A stretch of 64,000 nucleotides of DNA from Psilocybe azurescens (Eukaryota > Basidiomycota > Agaricomycetes > Agaricales > Agrocybaceae): assembly GCA_023853785.1 (NCBI GenBank), contig JAJIRX010000510.1:186001-250000 (forward strand), given 5' to 3'. A program made the translations under genes and the position numbers. The notes beneath the pieces were generated by a model. It was not told the origin of the DNA and did not search any database. It was given only the letters and a program-made list of their open reading frames with translations. This document shows positions 48,445 through 59,922 of the stretch, in pieces. Within the stretch, counting starts at the first letter, position 1, and every line of letters begins with the position of its first letter.

Positions 48445-49651
48445 ATGCCGACCATAAATGTCAACGATATCACTTTCCATTATACAGACAGCGGCTTGCC
48501 TGTCGATAAAGAAGAATATTCGACATTATTTGTGATTCACGGGCACACATTTCACAGCGGTATCAATGGTGTCCCCTTTATAAGCCCAACCAGTCCTTAC
48601 TAATTCTCTCTCCTTCATGTTCAGAGATATTCCGTCCACTATTCCCTGTGGCTGGTGCGCATTCCCTGAGAATAATATGCATCGACCGTAGAGAGTACCA
48701 GGGATCTACTCCTTATACCACAGATGAACTAAGTGTTATTAACGAGGGAACGGATGCTGAACGTTTGGAGCTTCTAACTTTGGAAGGTGTCTATCTCGCG
48801 TTAGGCATTGAAAGTCTCATTCGAGAGCTCCATTTGCCTGTCAGAGGTGGTGGTGCACTGGCGGGATGGTCTTTGGGAAACGTGTTCAGTCTCGCAGTGA
48901 TCAATGCAATAAGCCATCTCAGCTTGCCTGAGGGAGTCAAGACCACATTGAAGGTTTTTATACGCACGTTTATCATACTGGGTGAGTTTTGTTGAAACTT
49001 CTTCTGACACCTGGACATCAACGTATCTCCTCTGTCAGATCCCCCATTCCAAGTTCTCGGGCTCAGCTCCCCAACCGAGGATTATTCCCCACTATGGGAT
49101 AACGACATACCAGAAGCAGAACGTGGAGCTGCCTTCGCAAGCTGGATCTCTAGCTACTTCATTCATGACGCGGACAAGTTAGGCTATCGAGATCCATCCA
49201 AGCTCAATCAGCGCAACCCCTCCTCAAAGACGCCCACCACTGTAAAAATGACCACAGAGGAACTTCTTTCAGTCACAGACTTCCTTCCAGGGCCAAAGTG
49301 CGATACTGCCTTTGGTGGCCATGGCCCTGCATATCACTCGGCCCTGCGATTAAATTTTCAAAATGCCTTGTTTGACGCTGATCCAAACATTAACAAATGG
49401 AACTTCCGCAGTGTCGTCCACTTATACGGCGTCGAGAGTGCCTGGAGTATAATCTACGCTGTGTGGGCCCTCGAAGAGAAGGATAGAGCCAGCAAAAGAA
49501 TTAAGTTCAGACCTATTGAAGGAGCCAATCATTTTGTACGTCTCTTTCTTCTGATATGCCAACTTCGACTCCTGCTGAAGAGTACAAGATGATGTGGGAT
49601 GAACCGGAGGTTACAGTAGCTGTCTTGAAAGAATGCATGGCTGGGGTTTAA
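48445..49651 (+). CDS. Alpha/beta hydrolase, copy 3
   Basis: Four exons (48445-48559, 48625-48981, 49039-49535, 49589-49651) give 343 residues without frame conflict. Exon 2 is 357 nt in both this copy and copy 1. Motifs: MPTINVNDITFHYTDSGLPV, STLFVIHGHTFHS, RIICIDRREYQGSTPYTTDE, nucleophile elbow RGGGALAGWSLGNV, DPPFQVLGLSSP, lid PLWDNDIPEAERGAAF, VVHLYGVESAWSIIYAVWAL, catalytic-His region IKFRPIEGANHF and last exon MMWDEPEVTVAVLKECMAGV. It keeps the GTATCA donor that copy 1 has lost. A dispersed paralogue of the tandem pair at 30-33 kb, here between DUF6535 and DPH3. Substrate unknown. Confidence 0.87.
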
Positions 49652-50012
49652 ATCAAGAAGTAAATTATACTGTATACAACAGCGGATTTCGGCCTATAGA
49701 TTGGACTGCTGGAGTATGTAGTCAATAGCAATAGAGGCCAAAAGGAGGCTTGAAAAGACCTGCCGTGAAGACTCAGATGAACCGACAAACTAGGCCGGTT
49801 TGCCGAACGGGTCTAAGCAGAGTGGCTGTGCCAGCCGCTTTCCCACGATGGAGATCCGGCCAATCGTTCTTGCTCGTTGCGAGTCAAAATGAATACCTAC
49901 CACCTCACCTGAATCCACTTTCCTTTCTTTCTCTTCCGCGTTATCATAACTCTGGAAATTCCAGATACAATAAAGCCTCTCATTCCAACCCAGAAAGCAT
50001 TATATTCTACAC
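49652..50012. other. Spacer before DPH3
   Basis: 361 bp with the probable DPH3 promoter. The T/C-rich tract tttcctttctttctcttcc at 49919-49937 lies about 80 bp before the ATG. Nothing else seen. Confidence 0.45.
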
Positions 50013-50391
50013 ATGGGTGCCTATTACGACGAAATCGAGATCGAGGACATGGCTTGGGACGAGGAAAAGCGGGTATATCACTACCCTTGTCCATGTGGAG
50101 ATCGCTTTGAGATATCTCGTCGCCAACTTGCAGACTATGAAGATATTGCGACATGTCCAAGTTGCAGCCTTGTCATTCGAGTGATATTCGATCCAGTGCG
50201 TTTCTGGTATGTCCTGTCTTTTAATTTGTCAGCTGATCTTTCTGTAGCTCGACTTCGAGGACGAACCTCCTGATGATGAAGGCTCTGGAGAGGAGGAGGA
50301 AGAGGAGGAAGAGGAAGAGGATAGCAGCGATGACGATAACTTTGAAGATGCTTTGGAGAAGTTGACCATCGCCGACGAGACCCCAAAGTAG
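50013..50391 (+). CDS. DPH3: Diphthamide biosynthesis protein 3 (CSL zinc finger)
   Basis: Two exons, 50013-50195 and 50248-50391, give about 108 residues. Dph3 (Kti11) is a small iron/zinc protein that gives electrons to the Dph1-Dph2 iron-sulphur enzyme and also serves Elongator-dependent tRNA modification. The CSL domain fills residues 1-65: [33 protein letters not shown] (CxC) and [15 protein letters not shown] (CxxC), so all four metal ligands are present. The C-terminus is a long Glu/Asp run, common in this family. The intron falls after IFDP. Frame intact. DPH2 lies 46 kb upstream in the same window. Confidence 0.94.
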
Positions 50392-51121
50392 TCTCAGTAG
50401 CGGCTTGAGACGCCCTACTGACCCGTACAATCAGCCCAGTGCTGTTTGTAACTTATATGTATGTTTGTTTTAATATTTTTAATCCAATTAATGAAACTAA
50501 CTTTATCATATAAGAGTTGTATTTTATCCGGATATCATATTTTAACTTCAACATACCTTCCATGTCCATCCAACGGCCCTGCGACCAAAATCCATGTTAT
50601 AAGACGATCGATGGTTTGGATCGCCCTATTTTCTACTGCTGAGATCGATTACATCATTGTCTAATTTTCAACTTGCATGCTGTACATATTCATACCTATA
50701 GCATTCATTCTCTCAAAGGAAACACGGGGTCCCAGTAGTGCGCAAAGAGAGTCAAGAATGGCGATCAGTTTGACTTATGCGCCAACGGTGCTCTACGTTT
50801 CGCTATTTCTCAGCGCTGTGTTAAACTTCTCGGAAATTATGTTTCTACTTATTGCATGTCGTTGGTAGGGAATGTCAAGCGTGCGGTCTCAACTCAGTGA
50901 TGGTTCAATCCGCAGAGGCCTTCGCTTAGAACATCGCCACGAGCTGAAATCATAAGGCAGGGTCCTCTTCAAACATCAGTGAGCCCTAGAATATTGGAAC
51001 TTTGAAAAAGATTTTTATAGATGGATAACGAATAAAGATTCTTCACAGATACACGAACCTATCCGCACGGCGCACATGCACCCTACCATACGTTATGCCA
51101 CTATCTATAGAGAAAAAATCG
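50392..51121. other. Gap between convergent genes
   Basis: 3' flanks of DPH3 (+) and kinase copy 1 (-). AT-rich; no gene seen. Confidence 0.4.
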
Positions 51122-52491
51122 TCAGGTAAATCCTATTTGCAACGACCCGCGAGTGGTAGAGGCTACAAATTCGCTCAATCGGCTCATCGCCTCTAAGGCA
51201 GTTGGACGGTCTTCCGGCTTCGGGGACACGAGGTCTGTCCACAATTCGTCGATTTCAGGTATTTTAGTCTCAACAATTTTCAATGTTTTCAGTTCACTGT
51301 CCATCTAGATTCTAAAGTGAGTGAAAGCTCACCATATAGTGCTGATGAAAGAAGTAGCCAAATTGCCACATGTCGAGTCGGAATGGACAGTATGGTCCTT
51401 CCTGACCCAGCTCTGGAGCATCGACCCGATAATAATCAGTGACAACTGCTGGGAGTGGACGGTCGTGTACGAGATGATCAGAGAGATGCGATTCTTCCGG
51501 AAATTGGACTGCGTTATCGAAATTGACTAGATACACCCGGGGCCGAGACGTCGTGGAGTGCTTGACAAGGGATTGCGGAATCCATTCGATCATCAAGTTG
51601 TTCAGAAACATGTCCTGTATCGATCAATTAGCGCGTGTTCTGTTCTATAACACCATCTAATTTGAGGTTACACAATGGGCAATTCGTTTGCTGTGAATAT
51701 GGTTTATTCCCTAAAAATCATATATCGTGAGGATGGCAGTTTTCTTGAGAAGCTGAATACCATATACCTCAAGTGCTTGAAGTATTATATATAGAATATC
51801 CTCGAAGGAAGTCTTGTCACCTGATCTCCGTGATTGAACGACGGCATCTAGCATTTTATGCAGCATCCTCGGAAAGACGCCGATAGTGATATCTTCAAAA
51901 ACAATCTCTTTCACCATCGGGAGGATATGGTTGACAGAGAATAGAATCTCCGGTCGAACACATAAGTCACGCAGAATTTTACGATGGACCTGACCCTGTC
52001 CACCAGCCGTTATAATCCGAAGAGCAAAGTCTCTTGGAAGGTCATTCGTACTCCGTGCAGCGTGCGATAACCCATCGGGTGGGAGATAGGTCGCCAAAAG
52101 AGCAAGTCTGGAAGGATCTGTATCCTCCAAGTAAATGTAGTTGTCTTTGATTGGGAAGTCGCTGTTTGGAGGGCGCTGTTTTTCACCATCATACTCCCAG
52201 AGGACGAGCTCGTTCTTTTGAAGAAAGGGAATTAAATCTGCCCAGACCGCTCGATAAGAGTTTTGTTCAAGCCCTGATTTCTTCCATGCTGCCAGATCAA
52301 GTTGGTTCTGAAAAATTTTCAGGAAACTGATGAATCGTACAGTCACAATAGCTATGACTTACTCTATTTTTTTTTGGCGCCCTGCCCTTCAGGTCGAGAA
52401 CGAATTTGTAAGTTAAAGACGTGAATAGGATCACGGCCGTCGCGGCGGCGGTTGCCAGACCAAATCTGGCTCCTTTATCGTCTGCAAGCAT
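51122..52491 (-). CDS. TM-anchored divergent kinase-like protein, copy 1
   Basis: Exon 1 encodes MLADDKGARFGLATAAATAV and a hydrophobic stretch (AVILFTSLTYKFVL), probably a signal anchor. A large exon follows (NQLDLAAWKK to ILYIILQALE), then a small one (GINHIHSKRIAHC), then the kinase C-lobe. The catalytic loop reads HCDMFLNNL in place of HRDLKPEN, keeping Asp and Asn. The DFG position reads VNFDNAVQF, so its Asp is Asn. APEL is kept in DAPELGQEGPYCPFRLD. The usual VAxK lysine is not visible (ALRIITAGGQG). This suggests weak or no catalysis, a possible pseudokinase (inference). Its paralogue at 55.6 kb has Asp at the DFG site. Convergent with DPH3. Confidence 0.75.
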
Positions 52492-54437
52492 AGAGCCGAT
52501 ATAGAAGATATGAAAATTGAAACTTGAAGTATTAGGGTCTCGAGACTAGAAATGAAGGTCGAGTTCAGACTGCAGGGTAAGGCACACCAAAATGTTCAAA
52601 TAAACGAGGGTCCTGTTGGCCCCATGACATGACCGAATCCGACTTTGTCATGATTTCGGTGCTGATGGGATCAATCCACTCCAACCAAGATAGATAGGGT
52701 TGTCATTCTTCTTGCCTCTCATTCAATTTTCATCATTCACGTTCATTGAAGTCAAGTCCCTATAGTATCAATGGCATTGTATCTGTCTAAATCCTCGCAG
52801 AATATTATACTTCTCAAATGTGTACAGGTGTATCAACGTTTCTAGACCCTTTTGATCATTTACTATCACCAGTATTAGACATCCCTCTTGCAGTAGTGGG
52901 TTGGCACTTGGAGAGTATTCGTTCATAGCTTCTTCTACCTGCCCTTCCATACTTGCCTCACCTATATACAGTAATAGCATACCACCAGATGCATTTTGGA
53001 CGCACTTTCACGGTCCACATCCCTCAATTGTGCCTCTCAATGACATGGTCCACACATAAAAACCTCTTGGTTCCTCTTAATGAGTGGATGTGACCAGGTA
53101 CGGAGTATACGAAGAGCAAGGGGATCATTACCGCTATTTCGTTTACTCACACCATCAATCCGCATTACCCCAAGGAGGTGTCAGTGGGGCTGTGGAATAA
53201 ATGGGCATAGGAGAGTGTAGCTTGACCTGTCAAATACCATCGAGCTATCGTGCAAATTCTTTATCTATCGCTGGAATGATTGATTTTTTACGAACCCCCA
53301 TTTGTTAATTGAGCTGCCAAATTGGGAAATTTCACACCGGGAATTCAAATATTCTTGGTGTTTCAACATGTATCGAATTCCGCGCTGTCTTATAGGCTCA
53401 TCTCCATTTCTGCAATACTGATCTGTGCTCGATAAAGCATGAAATTGTGACGAATCGATGCAGATAAAAGGGGACAAACGGCTCACGTTCTCGATAGCTT
53501 GCGTCAATTTCGAGAGTTATTTGATTATGGACCTTTGCGTGTATATTATCACCTCGACATCGCGTGTCAAATATCGTAATCTATGAGACAGCCACCCGTG
53601 TATAGGGAAGAGATACACACCTTGGGACAAGTCATGAGATATGATTATTTTGTCAAATCAAAGTGCTTATTTAGCCATGCTGTGTTGTTCTGCTGCTATA
53701 TTACATGACTATCCCATTAGTGTACACCTATTGAATACATCACACCTTTTCTAAAGCAGGTTATAGTAGATTTGACAACCCAGAATCAAGAATCAGGGTT
53801 CCGAAAGCACGCGTTGAGAAATGCGCACTTAGTCGGAGATCTGGAAAATCGCCTCAGAGACTCCGAAATGAATCCATATAATTATAATCATGGTCGAATG
53901 GGACTTACACTCTTAACTCATGGACGATTCCCCTTTTTTCTGCCTCTGCGCCTACTGATGCCGATTGTGATCGCGAAAACAGTTGCTCATCCAAGTCATA
54001 ACTCATGCTTTGATGTGTATAGCGAAGTGTTTTCTTACTAGAAGACAAATGCTGCTAATTAAGGGTACATGCATAAATACTGCTTTGGTCATACAAAAAT
54101 TTCGGAGTTATGGACGGCTACTATCTGTGCCAGCAAATAAAAATGTTGCTGTGAACTGTGCAGCCATGTGGAAACGATACTTCGATTTTGTCTTTGAACA
54201 GATCACCAAGAATTAGTGCACAACCAAGATTGTTGCATCTCTTGAGAAAGGGATAAATATCCCAATGGCCTGGGTATATGTTTTATCGATTGTTTAGCGA
54301 AGCACTTATGTATAATCCCCGACATTATCTTAAGTGCTGAAATGAGTCAGGACAGCGTCAGATCTGCAGAAATTATGCAGATACGGAGTATCATATCCCC
54401 ATTGTCTGGAACCAATTACTTCTAAGTAGCACAAATA
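52492..54437. other. 1.9 kb gap, no supported gene
   Basis: Upstream of kinase copy 1. A short - strand frame (52768-52980) and + strand frames at 53772-54216 have no recognisable domain. It could hold relics of the duplicated block, but none could be aligned by eye. Confidence 0.35.
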
Positions 54438-55215
54438 ATGACCAATGAGCCGAACTCTCAGGTATATAACTATCGCCCTTTCGCGTTCGCTTCATCGAAT
54501 TTCGAGTTCCAGAACTTGAAGTACACGCCCTTCAATATGTCCGAAAATCTATTCTCTCAACCAACAGGCTTAACCTTTGCTCGTAAACCCGACAACAGAA
54601 AGGTATCTATGAATTGTTTTACGACTAGTATACCTGTAATGTGTCACTAATAACCTCTTAGGCAAAACCCCGAAATTCGGAAGATTATCCCACCTACAGA
54701 AAGGAATATGAGGACGCTGCAAAGTACGACTCTCACTCCACCATCATCATAATAGTCCAGTAAATTTGACCATGATAAACAGGGAGCTCTTGTAGCTTTT
54801 GTTTGGGATGGTGGAAAGCGATATGTTGGCGGCTATCTTTACACTGAACGAAGCACTATGGTGGTAAGCATTTATTGTCTGCACCATCACAGATATTTGA
54901 TAGCTTGTCGAAACATGAAGTTGGCGAACAAACCTACGCACATGGTAGGTACTTGCCGGAATTCCTTGCTCTAATCAGTTCTCTGAGACTCCGTTCAGGA
55001 CAGGGTTATGCTTCAATTTGGAGACGACTCCACTTGTTCCGTCCCAGTTAGAAGGGTCGTTAAGGTGACACCTTGGTAAGTGTTGGGTTATTGCAGCATG
55101 AGCGCTATAGAAGTGTAATATCGTGGAAACTTACAGGGATGTTCTGTCGCCCTCTGCTCCCTCCAATCCTGTCATCCCAGCGACTGGTGGGAGTGCTCGA
55201 CGAGGAGGGAAATGA
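54438..55215 (+). CDS. Orphan gene between the two kinases
   Basis: Coding blocks split by short introns: MTNEPNSQVYNYRPFAFASS, AKPRNSEDYPTYRKEYEDAA, ALVAFVWDGGKRYVGGYLYT, RVMLQFGDDSTCSVPVRRVV and a last exon VLSPSAPSNPVIPATGGSAR with a basic end before the stop at 55215. Joins 2-3 and 3-4 are uncertain: the acceptor near 54783 leaves the frame one base short (G3 at 54782-54784). A Gly/Asp-rich beta-type middle part is seen, but no known family. No membrane segment. It lies in the centre of the mirrored DUF6535/kinase block. Confidence 0.5.
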
Positions 55216-55638
55216 TAGATCATATTTTTGACTACGATAGAAGACGAATGGAATAACAGTTTTATAGTGCTAAGATTGTAGTAGCGTTAGCAATTATCAA
55301 GATTGATGAAGCGTTGCATTTTGGCAGGCGCGTATGATGCAAGTCGTATATCTGGTGTAGATAGACTTCGATATAATGTGAACAAGAGTGTGTGTGACGT
55401 TCACGATGATATGAATATCTAGGAGGATTTTAAGTGATGTCAAACACCCAAAAACCGCAGATTACGTTGGCGACACGGGCCTAATAAGATACCATTTGTG
55501 TACAGTCTCCTTGTGGCCCGTGGGAATGTTGCTGGGTTCAATTTGAGAGAACGCACTGAAATTTGAGCCATTGACTGCATTTATCTTCATCTTCCATCTG
55601 TCGTCACAATTTCGAGCATCCTCGCAGACAAGTCTTTA
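55216..55638. other. Promoter region of kinase copy 2
   Basis: 423 bp with no coding signal; T/C-rich near 55590-55610 just before the ATG. Confidence 0.4.
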
Positions 55639-57089
55639 ATGCTACCCGAAGACGGACTGATTGGTTTCGGTCTAGCGGCGACCACAGCAGTTCTTTTCTC
55701 TTTCTTATCGTACCGCGCGGTTCGAGATTCGTGTAGGCCGAAGGCAAATTTAAGGCGAGAATCAGTGAGCATTGTCCTTACTTTTAACTTTCACAACTTA
55801 AATTTATGTTCTGTAAACTGATGAATTACTTTTTATGTATCTCTCAAGCTTCCGTGTGACTTATGGGCATGGAAAAAGTTAGTGATGCAAGAATATTTAC
55901 AAAGCTGGGAGGCCCTCGACCCTCTGCTTAGACCAAACGGCCTTCGCCTATGGGAGTGTAACGGAGGAGCATATTGTCCCCCGGATAACGATTTGACAAA
56001 TCCAGATAATTACGTATTCCTCGGTAATAAAGCCTGGCTCGCAACTCCGATAAACAACCATGTTGCCTTCAGCGCAGTATCACACCCTGCGCGTAGCGAT
56101 GATTCGAGAGATTTTATACTCCGAGTCATGACAGTTGGAGGGCAAGGTCACAATCATCTTCAAATAATGCGAGAATTATCCAGCCTACCTGATATCTTTT
56201 TGAACAACAACCACGTTCTTCCAATGGTGAAAGAGATAGTTTTCCAAGATATCACCATCGGCGTATTCCCGAGGGTCATGCGCCAGCTGCTACATTCTAT
56301 TCGTCAAGAAGGACGCAGTGATAAGAATTCTGTGGAAGATATTCTGTACATGATGGTACAGGCCTTTGAGGTAACATTTTGCCTTTTATTTGACTAAGAT
56401 AATGATCCGATCGATATCCCAGGGAATTACGTTTATACACAGCAAGAGAATTGCTCATTGTGTAAGGTCCTTTTCTCGTTTTTGGAGTCAGTAAACTGAC
56501 AGGACTGCTCATATAGGACCTCTTTCTTGACAATTTTATGGTTGAATGGTTCCCGGAGTCTCTTACACGTCCGAACGGATGGCCTCGACCTCGCGTATAT
56601 TTGATTGATTTTGAAACTGCAGTCCAGTTTCCTGAGGAATCATTGCCTTCTGATCGGGTTATAAATGGATATCCTCTGCCAGAGAATATCTACGGTCGAC
56701 CCAAAGCTCCTGAGATGAGCGATACTGCTCCATACTGTCCATTTCGACTTGACATATGGCAATTTGCGCTCCTTAGTGACTATTATCTTGATGTGAGTGC
56801 TGGTTCATTCAAAGAAATTGTGAGCTAAGGACATCTTCATTGCTATTAGATTGGATTCGTCGAACTGGATGAGTTGTGGTCTGACATGTTGTCTTCAAAT
56901 CCAGAGGAACGTCCAACTGCACTAGAAGCCATGGAACGACTGAATGATATGCTACTTGAGTACCGACCCGGAACCACTGGATACCTGCACATCGAAACGC
57001 GCACCGCTAGCACCAGTCTTCAAGCTTCAAGCTTCGTGGCCGACGCCATCGATCACCCAAAGGGAGCTATATATGGTAACCCATTGTAA
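55639..57089 (+). CDS. TM-anchored divergent kinase-like protein, copy 2
   Basis: Five exons (55639-55764, 55849-56370, 56423-56461, 56517-56792, 56850-57089) give 400 residues in one frame. N-terminal hydrophobic anchor: FGLAATTAVLFSFLSYRAV. Body: LPCDLWAWKKLVMQEYLQSW, FILRVMTVGGQGHNHLQIM, NHVLPMVKEIVFQDITIGVF. Catalytic loop HCDLFLDNFMVEW keeps Asp and Asn; the metal-binding site reads LIDFETAVQF (DFE instead of DFG). APEM and DIWQF are present. The C-tail has MLSSNPEERPTALEAMERLN, the usual end of a kinase C-lobe. Intron sites match copy 1. It may still be an active but divergent kinase. It is tail-to-tail with DUF6535 copy 2, 127 bp apart. Confidence 0.8.
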
Positions 57090-57216
57090 TACCCAGTAGG
57101 ATATATATTGAAGATGAAGAGAGGGCAGTGTTTTACAATTACTAACGTTAAATTTCCAACTTACACGATCAATCTCTATTTCTCCGCTAAGTAGTCAACT
57201 GGCACCGTGCAAGCAT

Positions 57217-59653
57217 CTATCGAGTATCTGCATCATGTGCGGCGGGATTCGACGGGGTCACGACCTGAGGATTGAAATCGTTCCACCACTGCGATGAAAA
57301 TGGGGTTGAATAACTCGAATACATCCACGGCCGGCTACTGTAGTCTTCTATGAGCCGCCCTTCCACAGTCGAGTCGACTATTCCTACGTCTATGGTTCGG
57401 CTTTTGTATCTGAAAAGTGTCGAGTGCAGCGAACGAAAAGCGGCATCTTCCCAAGAGGCCAAATGGTGCACATAGAGGGCCGACGTATAGAATAGAAGGC
57501 TTGGATGAGCTTGGTTATCTGCCCACGAGGAAATCTCATTGTTCAGTCTCTCTTCGACGTAGACAAAAAGAGTGTAGAATGCATCCTTTATGTCTTGGTC
57601 TATCTTGGTGGAAAGACGGTTAACATCTGGCATGAAAGCCCTGGAAGTCAGACAACTAGCAGTTTCCATATGGATTGAAAGGGCGTTCTGCTGTACTTCA
57701 ACGGACCAGACAATGGAGTTAGATTGGGTGTACGTATCCAATTGCTGCAAGAGTGATAGAGTGGCATTAGCAAACTGCCACGCAATTGCTTCAATTATGA
57801 TGTCGCAGTTAGATAATAATGCGATTCTCTGCGTGGCTTGCGCTCACCAGTGAAATTTTCCCTATTCATGTCGCGATCCAGGCGAAAGTCGAATTCATTG
57901 AAGGCAAGACAGGTTGGAAAAGAGAATTGCTTTTTCGAAAGACGCAGCTGATGACTCTGTTCCTGATAGAAATATTGCATCAGTCGTAGTGCAAGCTCTT
58001 TCCGATGCATGGATTGCAGTGCCCCATCGCTCATGTAGTCGTCGCGTAGAAACGAGAACAGATTTTGTTGATGTAAAATGGCTGCTAAAGCCCTCGTCTC
58101 TTTTCCCGGTATCTCGGAGTCATCGAAAAATGAATCAAGTACGAAGTAATCAGATAGGCACGTATCACCAAACTGGCACAGTAAATCGTGCAAATATGCA
58201 TTCTGGCGACAGCGATCGTCAGCAGAATGGTAGCAGAAGTCTCCAGTGTCCAAGGGAAGAAGTGCGAGCTCAGATAATTCAGAGAGGCAGTAGTATGCTG
58301 GGGAACAGGATGATTTCTGATAGCTCTGAAGGCGTAAACCCTGTACAAGGTCGTGTATAGGAAGAATATCGTCGTCTCTCTGCCCAAGTTCTTCGTACCA
58401 CGATGAACGACCAAAGGCACGTCGCATATAGGCATCTCTGATCGAAAGCCACTCCAGGTCGAAGTCAATCCATTTGGAGCGTCTGAAAGCAAAATAGATA
58501 TATCGAGAGAAATTATCTTCTGGTAGCGATGTACTTGCCGCTTTCGAGAAGATGTATTTTGTCCGGCGCCAAGTCTCGTCAGCAAAATACCGCAGACGTG
58601 GATATAGACGAAAGAGTAGTCGAAAAATTGGACGCAAGAGTATGCGGGTGGCATGTGACTGAGGAGATTTATATGGACATTGGCTTGCCGGATCCTGCCA
58701 GCCGTCGGAACGACTGCGTTCGGATGACAAATGGAAATAGAGGGACAATCCCTGCAGACTGGGGAGTAATGTGGTGGAAATCAAGAATAGTAACGTCAAT
58801 CCTATCACGACGGCGACAGGAGTCGTCAGAGTCCATTCACCCAATATGCGCAGAAAGTCGACTAATCCCACCAGGAAAAGGATTAGAGCACATTGGAGAA
58901 GAAGCGGCAATGCAGCGAAAATCTTGTTAACATGCCACTTCTCTATTCCTTCGACTCTCATATGATACACTGCGTAGCGCTGCCGCGGCGTCAAATCTGG
59001 ATAATGCTGGTGCTCCCGTAGCCATTGAAGGGATATAATACCGACTAGAACTGTCGTCAGGCTGAGAACTAAGCTTATAAACCAGAAGATATTGACACGG
59101 ATAGAGGAGGGACTTGGAGAAAATGGTGTCGGTACCGAAGATGAATTCGTATTTGTGGAATTTGAATCGAAAGGGCTATCGAGGCGCGTTGCGATGTGAA
59201 ACAATAGATGAATCATGGCATCGTTCGGGTCAGCTTGAAGATTCTTGTAAGATTCCATAATGAAAGCTGTTACAACAGCAGAGAAAAGTCCGGCCTTCGA
59301 GTATGTACTCAGCTCTGTAGATCATGGAGTAGACAGGATAAACTCACGAAAATGAGCAAGTTCTGAACCTCGTCTTTCCAAGCATCACACCGCATTTTGT
59401 CCTTCTTCATCAGGGGTTCCAAAAGTAACAGCCATGGGTCGCCCTCGAGTTTGGGTGGTGAGTATTGAAACGGATCTCCAATAGCCCACATCTTGGGAGG
59501 TTCCGATTTCCTTACTTCATCTCCGTCCTGCAGGGTTGGGGTGAGGTTTGAATATAGAGCTACATCGTAAGCAAGGATAATATATTATACCACTATTTTT
59601 CGATCATAGTTCGTGGCAGGTATATCAGGGACATTTGACCGAGAAGAAGACAT
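57217..59653 (-). CDS. DUF6535 membrane protein, copy 2
   Basis: Start MSSSRSNVPDIPATNYDRKI, then after an intron DGDEVRKSEPPKMWAIGDPF, CDAWKDEVQNLLIF, intron, AGLFSAVVTAFIMESYKNLQ (TM1). TM2 is IFWFISLVLSLTTVLVGIIS followed by LQWLREHQ; TM3 LLLQCALILFLVGLVDFLRI; TM4 TPVAVVIGLTLLFLISTTLL. The large C-terminal part has FSRYIYFAFRRSKWIDFDLE, WLSIRDAYMRRAFGRSSWYE, CLSELSELALLPLDTGDFCY and, in the last exon, AIAWQFANATLSLLQQLDTY and SSQWWNDF. No frame break, so this is the better copy to model. Function unknown. Convergent with kinase copy 2 and divergent from the F-box gene at 59.9 kb. Confidence 0.87.
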
Positions 59654-59922
59654 GAGTGTTGTGCAAAAAGGACGTAGGACGTAGTGAACTAGTTGTCTTG
59701 GTCACATCGTGAAGTCAAATATATCCGCGTGGGAAGCTTTAGGTTGTCGTTCCCTGCATCCTGCGTCAACGATTGGCAATTGGCATGGATCCATCTTCTT
59801 CATCCATCAGTCGCATGACTGTCAGCGCCATGCTACACAGCCTTGCCGGAGGATTCGTTATTTAAGGCCTAACAAGTCTCAAATACACCTCTTTACCATT
59901 TACCATCGAACACCAAAACACT

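Noticed and set aside
58085..58930. Open frames on both strands inside DUF6535 copy 2
   Set aside because: They overlap a long conserved coding exon and lack domain features.
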